Shown here: one piece after another, positions 27,547 to 35,028 of the stretch
Layout: every line of letters begins with the position of its first letter
How positions within the stretch are numbered: position 1 is the stretch's first letter
Source: Virgibacillus_O xinjiangensis
GTDB lineage: Bacteria; Bacillota; Bacilli; Bacillales; Amphibacillaceae
Assembly: GCF_042643145.1 (NCBI RefSeq)
Contig: NZ_JBHRSA010000004.1
Coordinates: forward strand, 271,258-335,257
Direction: 5' to 3'
DNA: 64,000 nucleotides
Made by a program: the position numbers and the translations under genes
Notes under the pieces: generated by a model
Told to the model about the DNA's origin: nothing
What the model saw: the letters and a program-made list of their open reading frames with translations, nothing else
The model's database searches: none

Positions 27547-27854
27547 ATGAATTTTTGGAAGTCACCAATGTACTGCTTGATATAACAGTTTTCCTCAGTT
27601 TCGCCGGAATAGCTGTTGCACTTGCCCTACTCTTGTATCGGATTGTAGCTGGCCCCACCCAGGCAGACCGTGCGGCTGCCCTGGATGCCATGGGAATCAA
27701 TCTGATGGGCCTGGCAGGCCTGACGGCAATCCATCTAGTAACCTCCAGATTGAATGATGTCGTCCTCTTAATCGGTGTACTTGCTTTCCTGGGAACGCTG
27801 GCGATCGCAAAATATATGGAAAAGGGTGTTATTATTGATCGAGACATGGAGTAA
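27543..27854 (+). CDS. mrpF: Na+/H+ antiporter subunit F (MrpF/MnhF)
   Basis: 103 aa, three helices. Motif RIVAGPTQADRAAALDAMG is diagnostic for MnhF. Overlaps mrpE by four bases (ATGA) and mrpG by about twenty. Confidence 0.95.
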   Translation: MNEFLEVTNVLLDITVFLSFAGIAVALALLLYRIVAGPTQADRAAALDAMGINLMGLAGLTAIHLVTSRLNDVVLLIGVLAFLGTLAIAKYMEKGVIIDRDME

Positions 27855-28212
27855 CATTATCATCAACATCATTACCATCATTTCTCTGCTGCTTGGGACG
27901 TTTTTCACCGTCTCTGCAGCAATAGGGGTTGTCCGCTTCCCAGATTTATATACAAGACTTCATGCTGCCACCAAGGCTGCTACCTTAGGTGTTGCTTCTA
28001 TCCTGATTGGTGCATTCCTTTTCCTCTACTTTCACGAGTCTATTGTCAGCGGCAAACTGCTTGTTGGAATTGTATTCATCCTGCTGACTGCGCCAGTCGG
28101 TGCCCATATGCTTGGTAGAGCAGCTCATGCAGCGGGTATCAAACCAATACTGAGAAAACGGAGCGATGCCTACCAGGAGGCAATCGAACGGAAAAAATTG
28201 AATAACCATTAG
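27835..28212 (+). CDS. mrpG: Na+/H+ antiporter subunit G (MrpG/MnhG)
   Basis: 125 aa from a TTG at 27835 placed six bases after AAAGGGTG; the family is about 124 aa long. The frame from ATG 27775 would overlap mrpF by 80 bases and has no ribosome site. VVRFPDLYTRLHAATKAATLG is the MnhG signature; three membrane helices follow the usual pattern. Last gene of the operon. Confidence 0.92.
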   Translation: MIETWSNIIINIITIISLLLGTFFTVSAAIGVVRFPDLYTRLHAATKAATLGVASILIGAFLFLYFHESIVSGKLLVGIVFILLTAPVGAHMLGRAAHAAGIKPILRKRSDAYQEAIERKKLNNH

Positions 28213-28223
28213 CATGAAGGAAT

Positions 28224-28268
28224 CAAACAAAAAACAGCTGGCATTTCTGCCGGTTGTTTTTTTGTTTG
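28224..28268 (+). terminator. Terminator of the mrp operon
   Basis: Long stem of about 19 bp (ACAGCTGGC with GCCGGTTGT and flanking A/T pairs), six-base loop and a T-rich 3' arm. Confidence 0.85.
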
Positions 28269-28294
28269 GACAGACACGAAACATGCCATCGCAA

Positions 28295-28302
28295 CATACA
28301 GT
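28295..28302 (+). promoter_or_regulatory. Candidate sigma-E -10 element for sigK
   Basis: CATACAGT fits the sigma-E -10 consensus CATACANT exactly and lies 24 bases before the sigK ribosome site. The -35 region is poor. sigK is sigma-E dependent (with SpoIIID) in B. subtilis. Confidence 0.4.
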
Positions 28303-28330
28303 TGTAGTATAGGCTTCAGCCCAATGGGAG

Positions 28331-29044
28331 GTGGTTCAGATTTCCGGAATATTGAGCATGATGGCGCTTTTAATCAAGGAAGCCCTATTCTTTGTATCGT
28401 ATGTTAAAAACCATGCATTCCCACAGCCACTGCCGCCGGAACAAGAAGCAAAATATATAAGGGAAATGGAGGATGGGAACGAAGAAGCCAGAAATAAACT
28501 GATTGAGCATAACTTACGCCTAGTCGCCCACATCGTCAAGAAGTTTGAGAACACTGGAGAGGATTTGGAAGACCTGATTTCCATTGGTACCATTGGCCTG
28601 ATAAAGGGTGTAGAAAGTTTTTCTGCTGATAAAGGTACCAAACTTGCTACGTATGCAGCCAGATGTATTGAAAACGAAATTCTCATGCATCTTCGGGCTC
28701 TGAAGAAAGTAAAGAAAGATGTATCACTGCATGATCCGATCGGCCAGGATAAAGAGGGGAATGAAATAAGCCTGATCGATATCCTTGAGGCTGAAAACGA
28801 GAATATCATTGAATACATTCAATTGAATATGGAGATCGCCAAACTGCAAGATTACTTTTCTGTATTGGATGACCGTGAAAGAGAAGTGATTGTCTACCGT
28901 TATGGTTTGAATGGACATAAAGAGTTGACCCAAAGGGAAATAGCAGAAAAACTGACGATTTCCAGAAGTTATGTCTCACGCATAGAAAAAAGAGCATTGA
29001 TGAAAGTTTTCCATGAGTATTATCGTCAGGAAAAAGAGCATTAA
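28331..29044 (+). CDS. sigK: RNA polymerase sporulation sigma factor SigK (intact)
   Basis: Late mother-cell sigma factor. The gene is continuous through LATYAARCIENEILMHLRAL, where the skin element splits it in B. subtilis. 237 aa counted from GTG 28331: hydrophobic pro-sequence ending VSY, region 2 (LVAHIVKKFENTGEDLEDLI), region 4 helix-turn-helix (TQREIAEKLTISRSYVSRIE). The start is uncertain: GGGAGGTG (28326-28333) overlaps this GTG, whereas an ATT at 28340 has perfect spacing and would give a 20-residue pro-sequence. Pro-SigK needs SpoIVFB cleavage. Confidence 0.95.
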   Translation: MVQISGILSMMALLIKEALFFVSYVKNHAFPQPLPPEQEAKYIREMEDGNEEARNKLIEHNLRLVAHIVKKFENTGEDLEDLISIGTIGLIKGVESFSADKGTKLATYAARCIENEILMHLRALKKVKKDVSLHDPIGQDKEGNEISLIDILEAENENIIEYIQLNMEIAKLQDYFSVLDDREREVIVYRYGLNGHKELTQREIAEKLTISRSYVSRIEKRALMKVFHEYYRQEKEH

Positions 29045-29082
29045 AAAACATGAGCGCATCAATTTTGACTTTGCGCTCATGT
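29042..29082 (-). terminator. Terminator of the yrrS-mtnN unit
   Basis: Ten-bp stem ACATGAGCGC (29048-29057) with GCGCTCATGT (29073-29082). The T run (29043-29048 complement) is on the minus strand, so it serves mtnN; it lies right after the sigK stop and could affect that transcript as well. Confidence 0.75.
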
Positions 29083-29096
29083 GGTGGTTGCTGCTG

Positions 29097-29786
29097 CTAC
29101 ATTTCTTGTACAATTCCCATAATCAATCCAGCTGCATTATCCGCCGCCTTCTCCAGAAAAGCATCAAAAGAAACCGAGGACTCTTTCCCGGCAATGTCCG
29201 ATAGAGCACGAATAATGACAAACGGCACTTGATATTGGGCACAGACTTGAGCGATGGACGCGGCTTCCATTTCCATTGCTAGCATTGTCGGGAACTTTTT
29301 ATATACTTCTTGAACCTTGGCAGGATCTTCCATAAATGTATCTCCTGTGGCTATTAACCCCTCTGTATATCGGATATCCATTCCCTCTGCAGCTTTGATG
29401 GCTTCGGAGATCAGTTCCGTGTCGGCATCAAACATACTTGGCATACCAGGAACCTGTCCAAAGGCATAGCCAAAAGCTGTCACATCCACATCGTGATGGA
29501 CAACCCTGCTGGAGATGACAATGTCACCCACCTCCATATCGGATGCAAATCCACCGGCGGAACCTGTATTGATGACATGTGAAGGACGATAACGCTCATG
29601 CATGATGGTTGCTGCCATGGCAGCATTCACCTTCCCTATGCCAGATTTAAGCAGTACTATATCTTTGCCATGCAATTCCCCCTCTGCAAATAGGCAATTT
29701 GCGACGGTCGTTTCTTTAATGTCTGTCATGTTTTCCATCAACTTTGCAATTTCTTCATCCATTGCTCCGATTATACCTATCGTCAC
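29097..29786 (-). CDS. mtnN: 5'-methylthioadenosine/S-adenosylhomocysteine nucleosidase
   Basis: Hydrolyses MTA and SAH (methionine salvage and SAM recycling). 229 aa, starting GTG 29786 behind AGGAGGATCAAA. Typical N-terminus TIGIIGAMDEEI, GIGKVNAAMA, MEMEAASIAQVC and the catalytic region RALSDIAG. Follows yrrS as in the B. subtilis mtnN region. Confidence 0.96.
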   Translation of the reverse strand: MTIGIIGAMDEEIAKLMENMTDIKETTVANCLFAEGELHGKDIVLLKSGIGKVNAAMAATIMHERYRPSHVINTGSAGGFASDMEVGDIVISSRVVHHDVDVTAFGYAFGQVPGMPSMFDADTELISEAIKAAEGMDIRYTEGLIATGDTFMEDPAKVQEVYKKFPTMLAMEMEAASIAQVCAQYQVPFVIIRALSDIAGKESSVSFDAFLEKAADNAAGLIMGIVQEM

Positions 29787-29810
29787 TTTGATCCTCCTGT
29801 ACTCTTTCGT

Positions 29811-30503
29811 TTATTTGGCTGGCTCATAAAGCTCCTCCACTTTCGTTGGCTTCCATCCTTCGCCATCGACCCACGTGAGGAAAACCCGGTATATTTCCGA
29901 GTAATCACTAGTTGCCACAGTGGTACGGACTTTTTGTGGATGATTGTTATTCCCAACCCATACCGTTTTCATTTCTTGTGCATTCAACCCTGTAGCCATG
30001 GCAGCTGCTTGGGCAATCTCTTTCCGGTCCTGTGAACCTTCCTCATAGACAGTTGTATGCTCGCCTTCCTGTTCCGTACCAATTGGTTCCCAATCAGCTG
30101 TATATGCTTCCTTCACATTACCATCAGAAGCGTCTGCCGGTTCTTTTTCCAGTTCATCGCTTTCTTTTTCATCTTCATTATCTTCTGCCGATTCATTTTC
30201 TGAAGCATTGTCCTGTGATTGCTGGTCTTCATCTTCTTGTTGGCTTTCACTGCTGCCCTCGCCATCATCAGCTGTTTCTTTATCAGCCTCATCGTCATTG
30301 ATAATGAAGCCAGAGTCAGAGGATTGCTGTTCATTTGTATCCTGAGCGGCTTGATCACCATTTCCTCCGAAAATCCATATACTCAGTAATACAAGCAGAA
30401 GAATGCCACCGAGAATTAATAAAATGGAAATTGCTTTCGTATTTTTCCTCCGCTTCTCGAATTTGTTCACACGTGTACCACTTTCTGTTTCTGTGCTACT
30501 CAT
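29811..30503 (-). CDS. yrrS: YrrS family protein (DUF1510), membrane-anchored acidic protein
   Basis: 230 aa from ATG 30503 (GGAGGG upstream). Cytoplasmic basic N-terminus (NKFEKRRKNTK), one membrane helix at about 25-46, a long Glu/Asp/Ser/Gln-rich low-complexity region (about 55-130), and a C-terminal DUF1510 domain (WVGNNNHPQKVRTTVATSDY, WVDGEGWKPTKVEELYEP). Function unknown. In B. subtilis it is paired with pbpI; that gene is not present here. Confidence 0.88.
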   Translation of the reverse strand: MSSTETESGTRVNKFEKRRKNTKAISILLILGGILLLVLLSIWIFGGNGDQAAQDTNEQQSSDSGFIINDDEADKETADDGEGSSESQQEDEDQQSQDNASENESAEDNEDEKESDELEKEPADASDGNVKEAYTADWEPIGTEQEGEHTTVYEEGSQDRKEIAQAAAMATGLNAQEMKTVWVGNNNHPQKVRTTVATSDYSEIYRVFLTWVDGEGWKPTKVEELYEPAK

Positions 30504-30624
30504 TAGCTTGTCCCTCCGTATCCTCCCTGTTTTCATTGTGTTATCTGTAAAATAATCGAATTTCACGTATATCTGAATTATATTGTTAATTCAAGTTTGG
30601 CGCAAACTATACATCATTACGTGC

Positions 30625-30652
30625 AAAAAAAAGCGGAGCAACTCCGCTTTTT
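30625..30652 (-). terminator. Terminator after greA
   Basis: AAAAAGCGGAG, two-base loop, CTCCGCTTTTTTTT on the minus strand. Compact and strong. Confidence 0.93.
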
Positions 30653-30672
30653 AAGTAGTTCTATTCAGATTA

Positions 30673-31149
30673 TTAGTCAACTTTCAGGATTTTCACATGC
30701 ATATCTCCGCCAGGGGTAGCAACGGTGACCTCACTGCCGACTTCCTTACCCAGCAGGCTTTTAGCCATCGGAGAATCGTTTGAAATTTTACCTTCGAAGG
30801 GATCAGCTTCTGCACTACCCACTATAGTGTATGTTTCTTCCTCCCCATCTGGCGTTTCCTGAAACGTTACAGATTTGCCAAGTGCCACAACATTTGGATC
30901 CTCGTTGTCATTTTCAATGATGACTGCATTACGGATCATTGTCTCCACCTGGGATATTCTTGATTCTACAAATGCCTGTTCATCTTTTGCAGCATCATAC
31001 TCCGAATTCTCGGAAAGGTCACCGAAATCCCTGGCTATTTTGATTCGCTCGACAACTTCCTGTCGACGATCCGTTTTCAAATAACGCAATTCCTCTTCTA
31101 ACTTCTCTTTCCCCTCTTGAGTCATATAATAACTTTTCTCTGTTGCCAT
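30673..31149 (-). CDS. greA: Transcription elongation factor GreA
   Basis: 158 aa. Cleaves backtracked RNA within RNA polymerase. N-terminal coiled coil with the acidic tip (ARDFGDLSENSEYDAAKDEQ) and C-terminal FKBP-like domain (SPMAKSLLGKEVGSEVTV). ATG behind AAGGAGTG. Downstream of udk, as in B. subtilis. Confidence 0.97.
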   Translation of the reverse strand: MATEKSYYMTQEGKEKLEEELRYLKTDRRQEVVERIKIARDFGDLSENSEYDAAKDEQAFVESRISQVETMIRNAVIIENDNEDPNVVALGKSVTFQETPDGEEETYTIVGSAEADPFEGKISNDSPMAKSLLGKEVGSEVTVATPGGDMHVKILKVD

Positions 31150-31276
31150 GACAATTTACACTCCTTTTTTAATCACCACATGTGAGGGGCGTTCCATCCC
31201 CTTTTCCGCATGACCGGAAATATACTAATCAATACTATGGCAGAATCCATTCTAGTTTTCAATACTTTTCAACTGA

Positions 31277-31912
31277 TTATCTTTCGTGTTTTTTAGACAA
31301 AATGGATTCTATTTTAGAAGCCATTATATCAATAGCCACCTCATTCTGACCACCTTCAGGGATGATAATATCCGCATAGCGTTTCGTCGGCTCGATGAAT
31401 TGAAGGTGTGACGGCCGCACATTATTGATATACTGGTCGATGACAGAGTCCAATGTTCTGCCACGTTCTTTTATATCCCTCAACAGTCTTCGGATGATCC
31501 GTAGATCAGCATCTGTATCGACGAATACCTTGATGTCCATCAAATCGACTAAACGTGGATCATCCAAGATGAGAATACCCTCCAGTATAATAACATCCCT
31601 CGGTTCCACCTTGATGACTTCCTCAGAACGTGTGTGGATTTTATAATCATAAACTGGCTTCTCGATCGGATTCCTCCTGATCAGCTCATGGATATGTTCA
31701 ATCAATAAATCGTTGTCAAACGCAAAAGGATGATCATAGTTTGTATTCAGTCTCTCTTCCAATGGGAGATGACTTTGATCCTTATAATAATAATCTTGTT
31801 CAATCACCTGGATTGTTTGATTGGAAAAACGCTGGGAGATGGATCGGGTGACAGATGTTTTACCACTTCCGCTTCCTCCCGCAACCCCGATGACGACCGG
31901 TTTTTCACTCAT
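31277..31912 (-). CDS. udk: Uridine kinase
   Basis: Phosphorylates uridine and cytidine in pyrimidine salvage. 211 aa, with Walker A GVAGGSGSGKTSV at 9-21 and DVIILEGILIL. ATG with AAGAGG upstream, 2 bp after yrrM. The U32 peptidase genes yrrN and yrrO that lie between yrrM and udk in B. subtilis are absent. Confidence 0.96.
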   Translation of the reverse strand: MSEKPVVIGVAGGSGSGKTSVTRSISQRFSNQTIQVIEQDYYYKDQSHLPLEERLNTNYDHPFAFDNDLLIEHIHELIRRNPIEKPVYDYKIHTRSEEVIKVEPRDVIILEGILILDDPRLVDLMDIKVFVDTDADLRIIRRLLRDIKERGRTLDSVIDQYINNVRPSHLQFIEPTKRYADIIIPEGGQNEVAIDIMASKIESILSKKHER

Positions 31913-31913
31913 C

Positions 31914-32561
31914 TTAACCTCTTCCTTTCTTCACACTTATGGCTACTCCATCACCAATCGGTACGATGGAGGTGTCAAAACCGGAATGCGAGCATATCCA
32001 GCGGTTATAACTGCTGATTTTCTCTACCATTTTCCTGTGTCTTTGGTGTGCTTTTTCTGGATTAGCCACTAAGCCTCTGAACAGAACATTATCTGAAATG
32101 ATGACTCCGCTGTCCGACAAAATTGGTTCAGCCAGTTCAAAAAATTTTCTGTACTGGCCTTTCGCTGCATCAATGAACACCCAATCGAACAGCTCTCCAG
32201 ATTCCCTGAGTGTGTCCAATTCATCGAGTGCATCTCCAAGGATGACACGAATCTGATCCTGTCTACCCTGACCAGTAATATGATTTTCTGCTTGACGGTA
32301 TCTCTCTTCATCTCTTTCGATGGATACAATTTCTGCTAAGGGAGCTGCCTCGGCCATCATCAATGCCGAATAACCAATAGCTGTTCCTATCTCCAGAATC
32401 CTTGCCGGCTTCTTCAAGCGTATCAACTGCATGACGAAATTCATGCTCACAGAATCCATGATAGGAACCCGATGCTCTTTAGCATACGTTTCCATCTGCT
32501 GAACCCATTCTTCTTTTTCCGGTAGTATACCCAATAAATAATCAGATTTTGAATGTTCCAT
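31914..32561 (-). CDS. yrrM: O-methyltransferase YrrM (tRNA 5-hydroxyuridine methyltransferase, TrmR family)
   Basis: 215 aa, SAM-dependent. RILEIGTAIGYSALMMAEA binds SAM; VSIERDEERY and DWVFIDAAKGQYRKF are the acidic and metal-binding motifs of the family. B. subtilis YrrM (TrmR) methylates 5-hydroxyuridine at tRNA position 34. ATG 32561 behind GGGGTA; an extension to 32615 has no support. Confidence 0.9.
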   Translation of the reverse strand: MEHSKSDYLLGILPEKEEWVQQMETYAKEHRVPIMDSVSMNFVMQLIRLKKPARILEIGTAIGYSALMMAEAAPLAEIVSIERDEERYRQAENHITGQGRQDQIRVILGDALDELDTLRESGELFDWVFIDAAKGQYRKFFELAEPILSDSGVIISDNVLFRGLVANPEKAHQRHRKMVEKISSYNRWICSHSGFDTSIVPIGDGVAISVKKGRG

Positions 32562-32624
32562 TAAAAATACCCCATTTTCACGTTCATTATAAAAGGGAGC
32601 TGTGAAGGGAACCACATTTCCTTT

Positions 32625-33746
32625 TTATTCTTCCATATGCTCTTCTCTGTTTTGAAGGTGTTCTTCGTAAGTTTCTGCATAATGTATTTGCCCATCTGAA
32701 TCATGCAGAAAGTATAGATAGTCAGACTGGTCCGGATTCGCAACCGCCTCAAGAGAATTCTCTGCGAAATTTGAAATCGGACCAATCGGCAACGCCTCTA
32801 CCACATACGTATTGTATGGTGATTCGATTTCCAGATCTTCATAGAGAACCTGGTCCTTGTGTTCTCCTAAAGCATACAACACTGTCGGATCTGTCTGGAG
32901 AGGCATTTCCTCTTCCATCCGGTTATAAAATACCCCGGCGATCTTGTTTCGTTGTTCTATCTTCCCTGCTTCCTTTTCCACCAAGGAAGCAAAGGTGACT
33001 GCCTCATGCACATTCCAGCCCATCTCGTCAATCTCCGCTTTATATTGATTGACAAGCTTTTCTGTTTCCGTCAACATCTTCTCGACAATATTTTCTATTT
33101 TTGGCTTCTCTTCATAAAAGTCATAGGTAGAGGCAAATAGATAACCTTCCAAAGGAGTTCGTATCTCCTCATCCAAAATATCATCTGACAATACCCCAGG
33201 AAAATGCTGCATCAATTCTTCTATATATGCTCGATCGTTGACTTTTTCAAGAAAATCCTCTTTGCTGAAGTGAAGGTTCTCGCCATATATTTCAGCAATC
33301 TGATCAATTGTAAGTCCTTCTGGTATCGTGATCGTATGTACTGGCTCAGCCATAACTATTCCATTTTTCAATGATTCTACCAATTCTTGGATTTCCATAG
33401 AAGGTGAAAATGTATATTCCCCCGCCTGGAAATCAGTTTCATTATTGAATTTTACATACATCCGAAAAACCAGCTCATTTCGGATAAGGCCATTCTCTTC
33501 CAGTATTGAAGCTATTGTGGATGAAGAAGAACCAATCGGCACCTCAATCGTCACCTCTTCCTCACTGTCCGGATCAACAGGCTTCATAGCCGAATGGACA
33601 TATAGAAACAGAGAGACAGCACCTATTATCAGGAAGACAGCAACTGTCATTGCAATGATAAACACGATTTTACGCACCCGTTTTGCCTCTTCCGTCTGTT
33701 CTTTGAGGTTTTCCCGGTATTTCTTTTTCCGTTTATTCCTGTACAT
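32625..33746 (-). CDS. mltG: Endolytic murein transglycosylase MltG
   Basis: 373 aa. Cytoplasmic basic N-terminus, membrane helix at about 27-50, LysM-like region, then the YceG domain with the catalytic Glu in ASLVEKEAG (E257). Cuts nascent glycan strands. First gene of the mltG-yrrM-udk-greA group. Confidence 0.95.
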   Translation of the reverse strand: MYRNKRKKKYRENLKEQTEEAKRVRKIVFIIAMTVAVFLIIGAVSLFLYVHSAMKPVDPDSEEEVTIEVPIGSSSSTIASILEENGLIRNELVFRMYVKFNNETDFQAGEYTFSPSMEIQELVESLKNGIVMAEPVHTITIPEGLTIDQIAEIYGENLHFSKEDFLEKVNDRAYIEELMQHFPGVLSDDILDEEIRTPLEGYLFASTYDFYEEKPKIENIVEKMLTETEKLVNQYKAEIDEMGWNVHEAVTFASLVEKEAGKIEQRNKIAGVFYNRMEEEMPLQTDPTVLYALGEHKDQVLYEDLEIESPYNTYVVEALPIGPISNFAENSLEAVANPDQSDYLYFLHDSDGQIHYAETYEEHLQNREEHMEE

Positions 33747-33844
33747 TCACCTGCTCCCTCCTATCCGGTATATTATACTAAAAATCGCCATGATATTCCA
33801 TTAGGAAACAGAACTTGAGATTATCCGCAAATTCGAAGACAAAG

Positions 33845-33880
33845 GAAAAGGCTGATGCCACGATCCAGCATCAGCCCTTG
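33845..33880 (-). terminator. Terminator after yrzB
   Basis: Minus strand: GGGCTGATGC, loop, GCATCAGCC then TTTTCCTTTG. Ends the alaS-ireB-ruvX-yrzB unit. Confidence 0.8.
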
Positions 33881-33889
33881 GAAATTTTG

Positions 33890-34177
33890 TTATGCGTCGT
33901 TTTCTTCGTCTGCCAACGTATTCAGCATTTCCTCGACCATTTCCCATTCATCATCAGACTCTATAGGGAAAAGGGAAAGATCATCCTCATTTTCATTTTT
34001 CTCTTCGTAACGGAAGGCATATACTTCTACTTCTTCCTCTTCTGCTTGTTCAGCAGGTGCTACTGCGATGTATGAGTGTCCCGTCTTGTCCACATCGAAA
34101 GTAAACAGCACCTCAAATAAATGTTCTTCCCCGTTTTCATCCGGAATGACTATTCTTTCCCTTTCTTCCAACGCCAT
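33890..34177 (-). CDS. yrzB: DUF1292 family protein YrzB
   Basis: 95 aa, acidic. Contains ERIVIPDENGEEHLFEVLFTF and SYIAVAP, usual for DUF1292. Function unknown. The ATG at 34177 has GGAGGT seven bases before; an ATG six bases upstream lies on the ribosome site. In the conserved ireB-ruvX-yrzB order. Confidence 0.92.
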   Translation of the reverse strand: MALEERERIVIPDENGEEHLFEVLFTFDVDKTGHSYIAVAPAEQAEEEEVEVYAFRYEEKNENEDDLSLFPIESDDEWEMVEEMLNTLADEENDA

Positions 34178-34191
34178 GTCCATACCTCCTT

Positions 34192-34605
34192 TTATTTTTG
34201 GTCAAGATATCCCTGAAGAATCATGACAGCCGCCATTTTATCAATAACTTTTTTCCTCTTTTTCCTGCTCATATCCGCTTCTAAAAGCACGCGTTCTGCA
34301 GCTACTGTGGTGAGACGCTCATCCCAAAGCACTGCAGGGATACCATGTACTTTCTCTACATGTTCTGCATACCTTTGGGATGCTTCTCCTCTTTCACCGA
34401 TCGTACCATTCATATTTTTGGGGAGTCCAATAATAGCCTTCCCGATACCGTGCTCTTCTATGATGTTTTTCAATTCTTCATCTGCAGATTCCAAATGGTC
34501 CTCATCCCATTTAATGGTGGTAAGTCCCTGCGCAGTCCATCCAAATGCATCACTCACAGCGACTCCGATTGTTTTGGAACCCACATCAAGTCCTATTATT
34601 TTCAT
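34192..34605 (-). CDS. ruvX: Putative pre-16S rRNA nuclease / Holliday junction resolvase RuvX (YqgF)
   Basis: 137 aa, RNase H-fold. IIGLDVGSKTIGVAVSD has the first catalytic Asp; AIIGLPKNMNGT and WDERLTTVAAE follow. Role given in other bacteria: final 16S rRNA 5' maturation. Overlaps ireB by four bases (ATGA). Confidence 0.94.
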   Translation of the reverse strand: MKIIGLDVGSKTIGVAVSDAFGWTAQGLTTIKWDEDHLESADEELKNIIEEHGIGKAIIGLPKNMNGTIGERGEASQRYAEHVEKVHGIPAVLWDERLTTVAAERVLLEADMSRKKRKKVIDKMAAVMILQGYLDQK

Positions 34606-34871
34606 CGATGCTCCTTCTGATGCTCGAGATAATACTTAACAAGTTCTTCAATTACTTCGTCCCGTTCAATTTTCCGGATCAAGTTACGGGCATCATTATG
34701 CCTTGGGATATACGCTGGGTCCCCCGATAACAAATAACCGACAATCTGATTGATCGGGTTGTAACCTTTTTCCTGCAATGACTCATGAACTGTAAACAGG
34801 ATTTCTTTGATATCCCGTTCAAATGGTTCATCGGAAAAATTAAACTTCATTGTCCTATCCATGGAACTCAT
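34602..34871 (-). CDS. ireB: IreB family regulatory phosphoprotein (DUF965)
   Basis: 89 aa (YrzL in B. subtilis). SSMDRTMKFNF and GYLLSGDPAYIPRHNDARN are the family hallmarks. In Enterococcus IreB is a substrate of the IreK kinase. ATG 34871 has GAGGTG upstream; the frame continues to 35138 into alaS but without a start signal. Confidence 0.93.
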   Translation of the reverse strand: MSSMDRTMKFNFSDEPFERDIKEILFTVHESLQEKGYNPINQIVGYLLSGDPAYIPRHNDARNLIRKIERDEVIEELVKYYLEHQKEHR

Positions 34872-35028
34872 ATCGACACCTCTTTTTGGTATAACTTGAC
34901 ATCTGCAACAATAAAATGTCTTTCCGGTTCCAACCGGTCCTTGGGAGGCCAGGCAGAATTTTCCTTCCCCTAGTTTAACATGTTTCGAATATTTATTATA
35001 TGTTTTTCCATAGATCTTATCATTCAGC

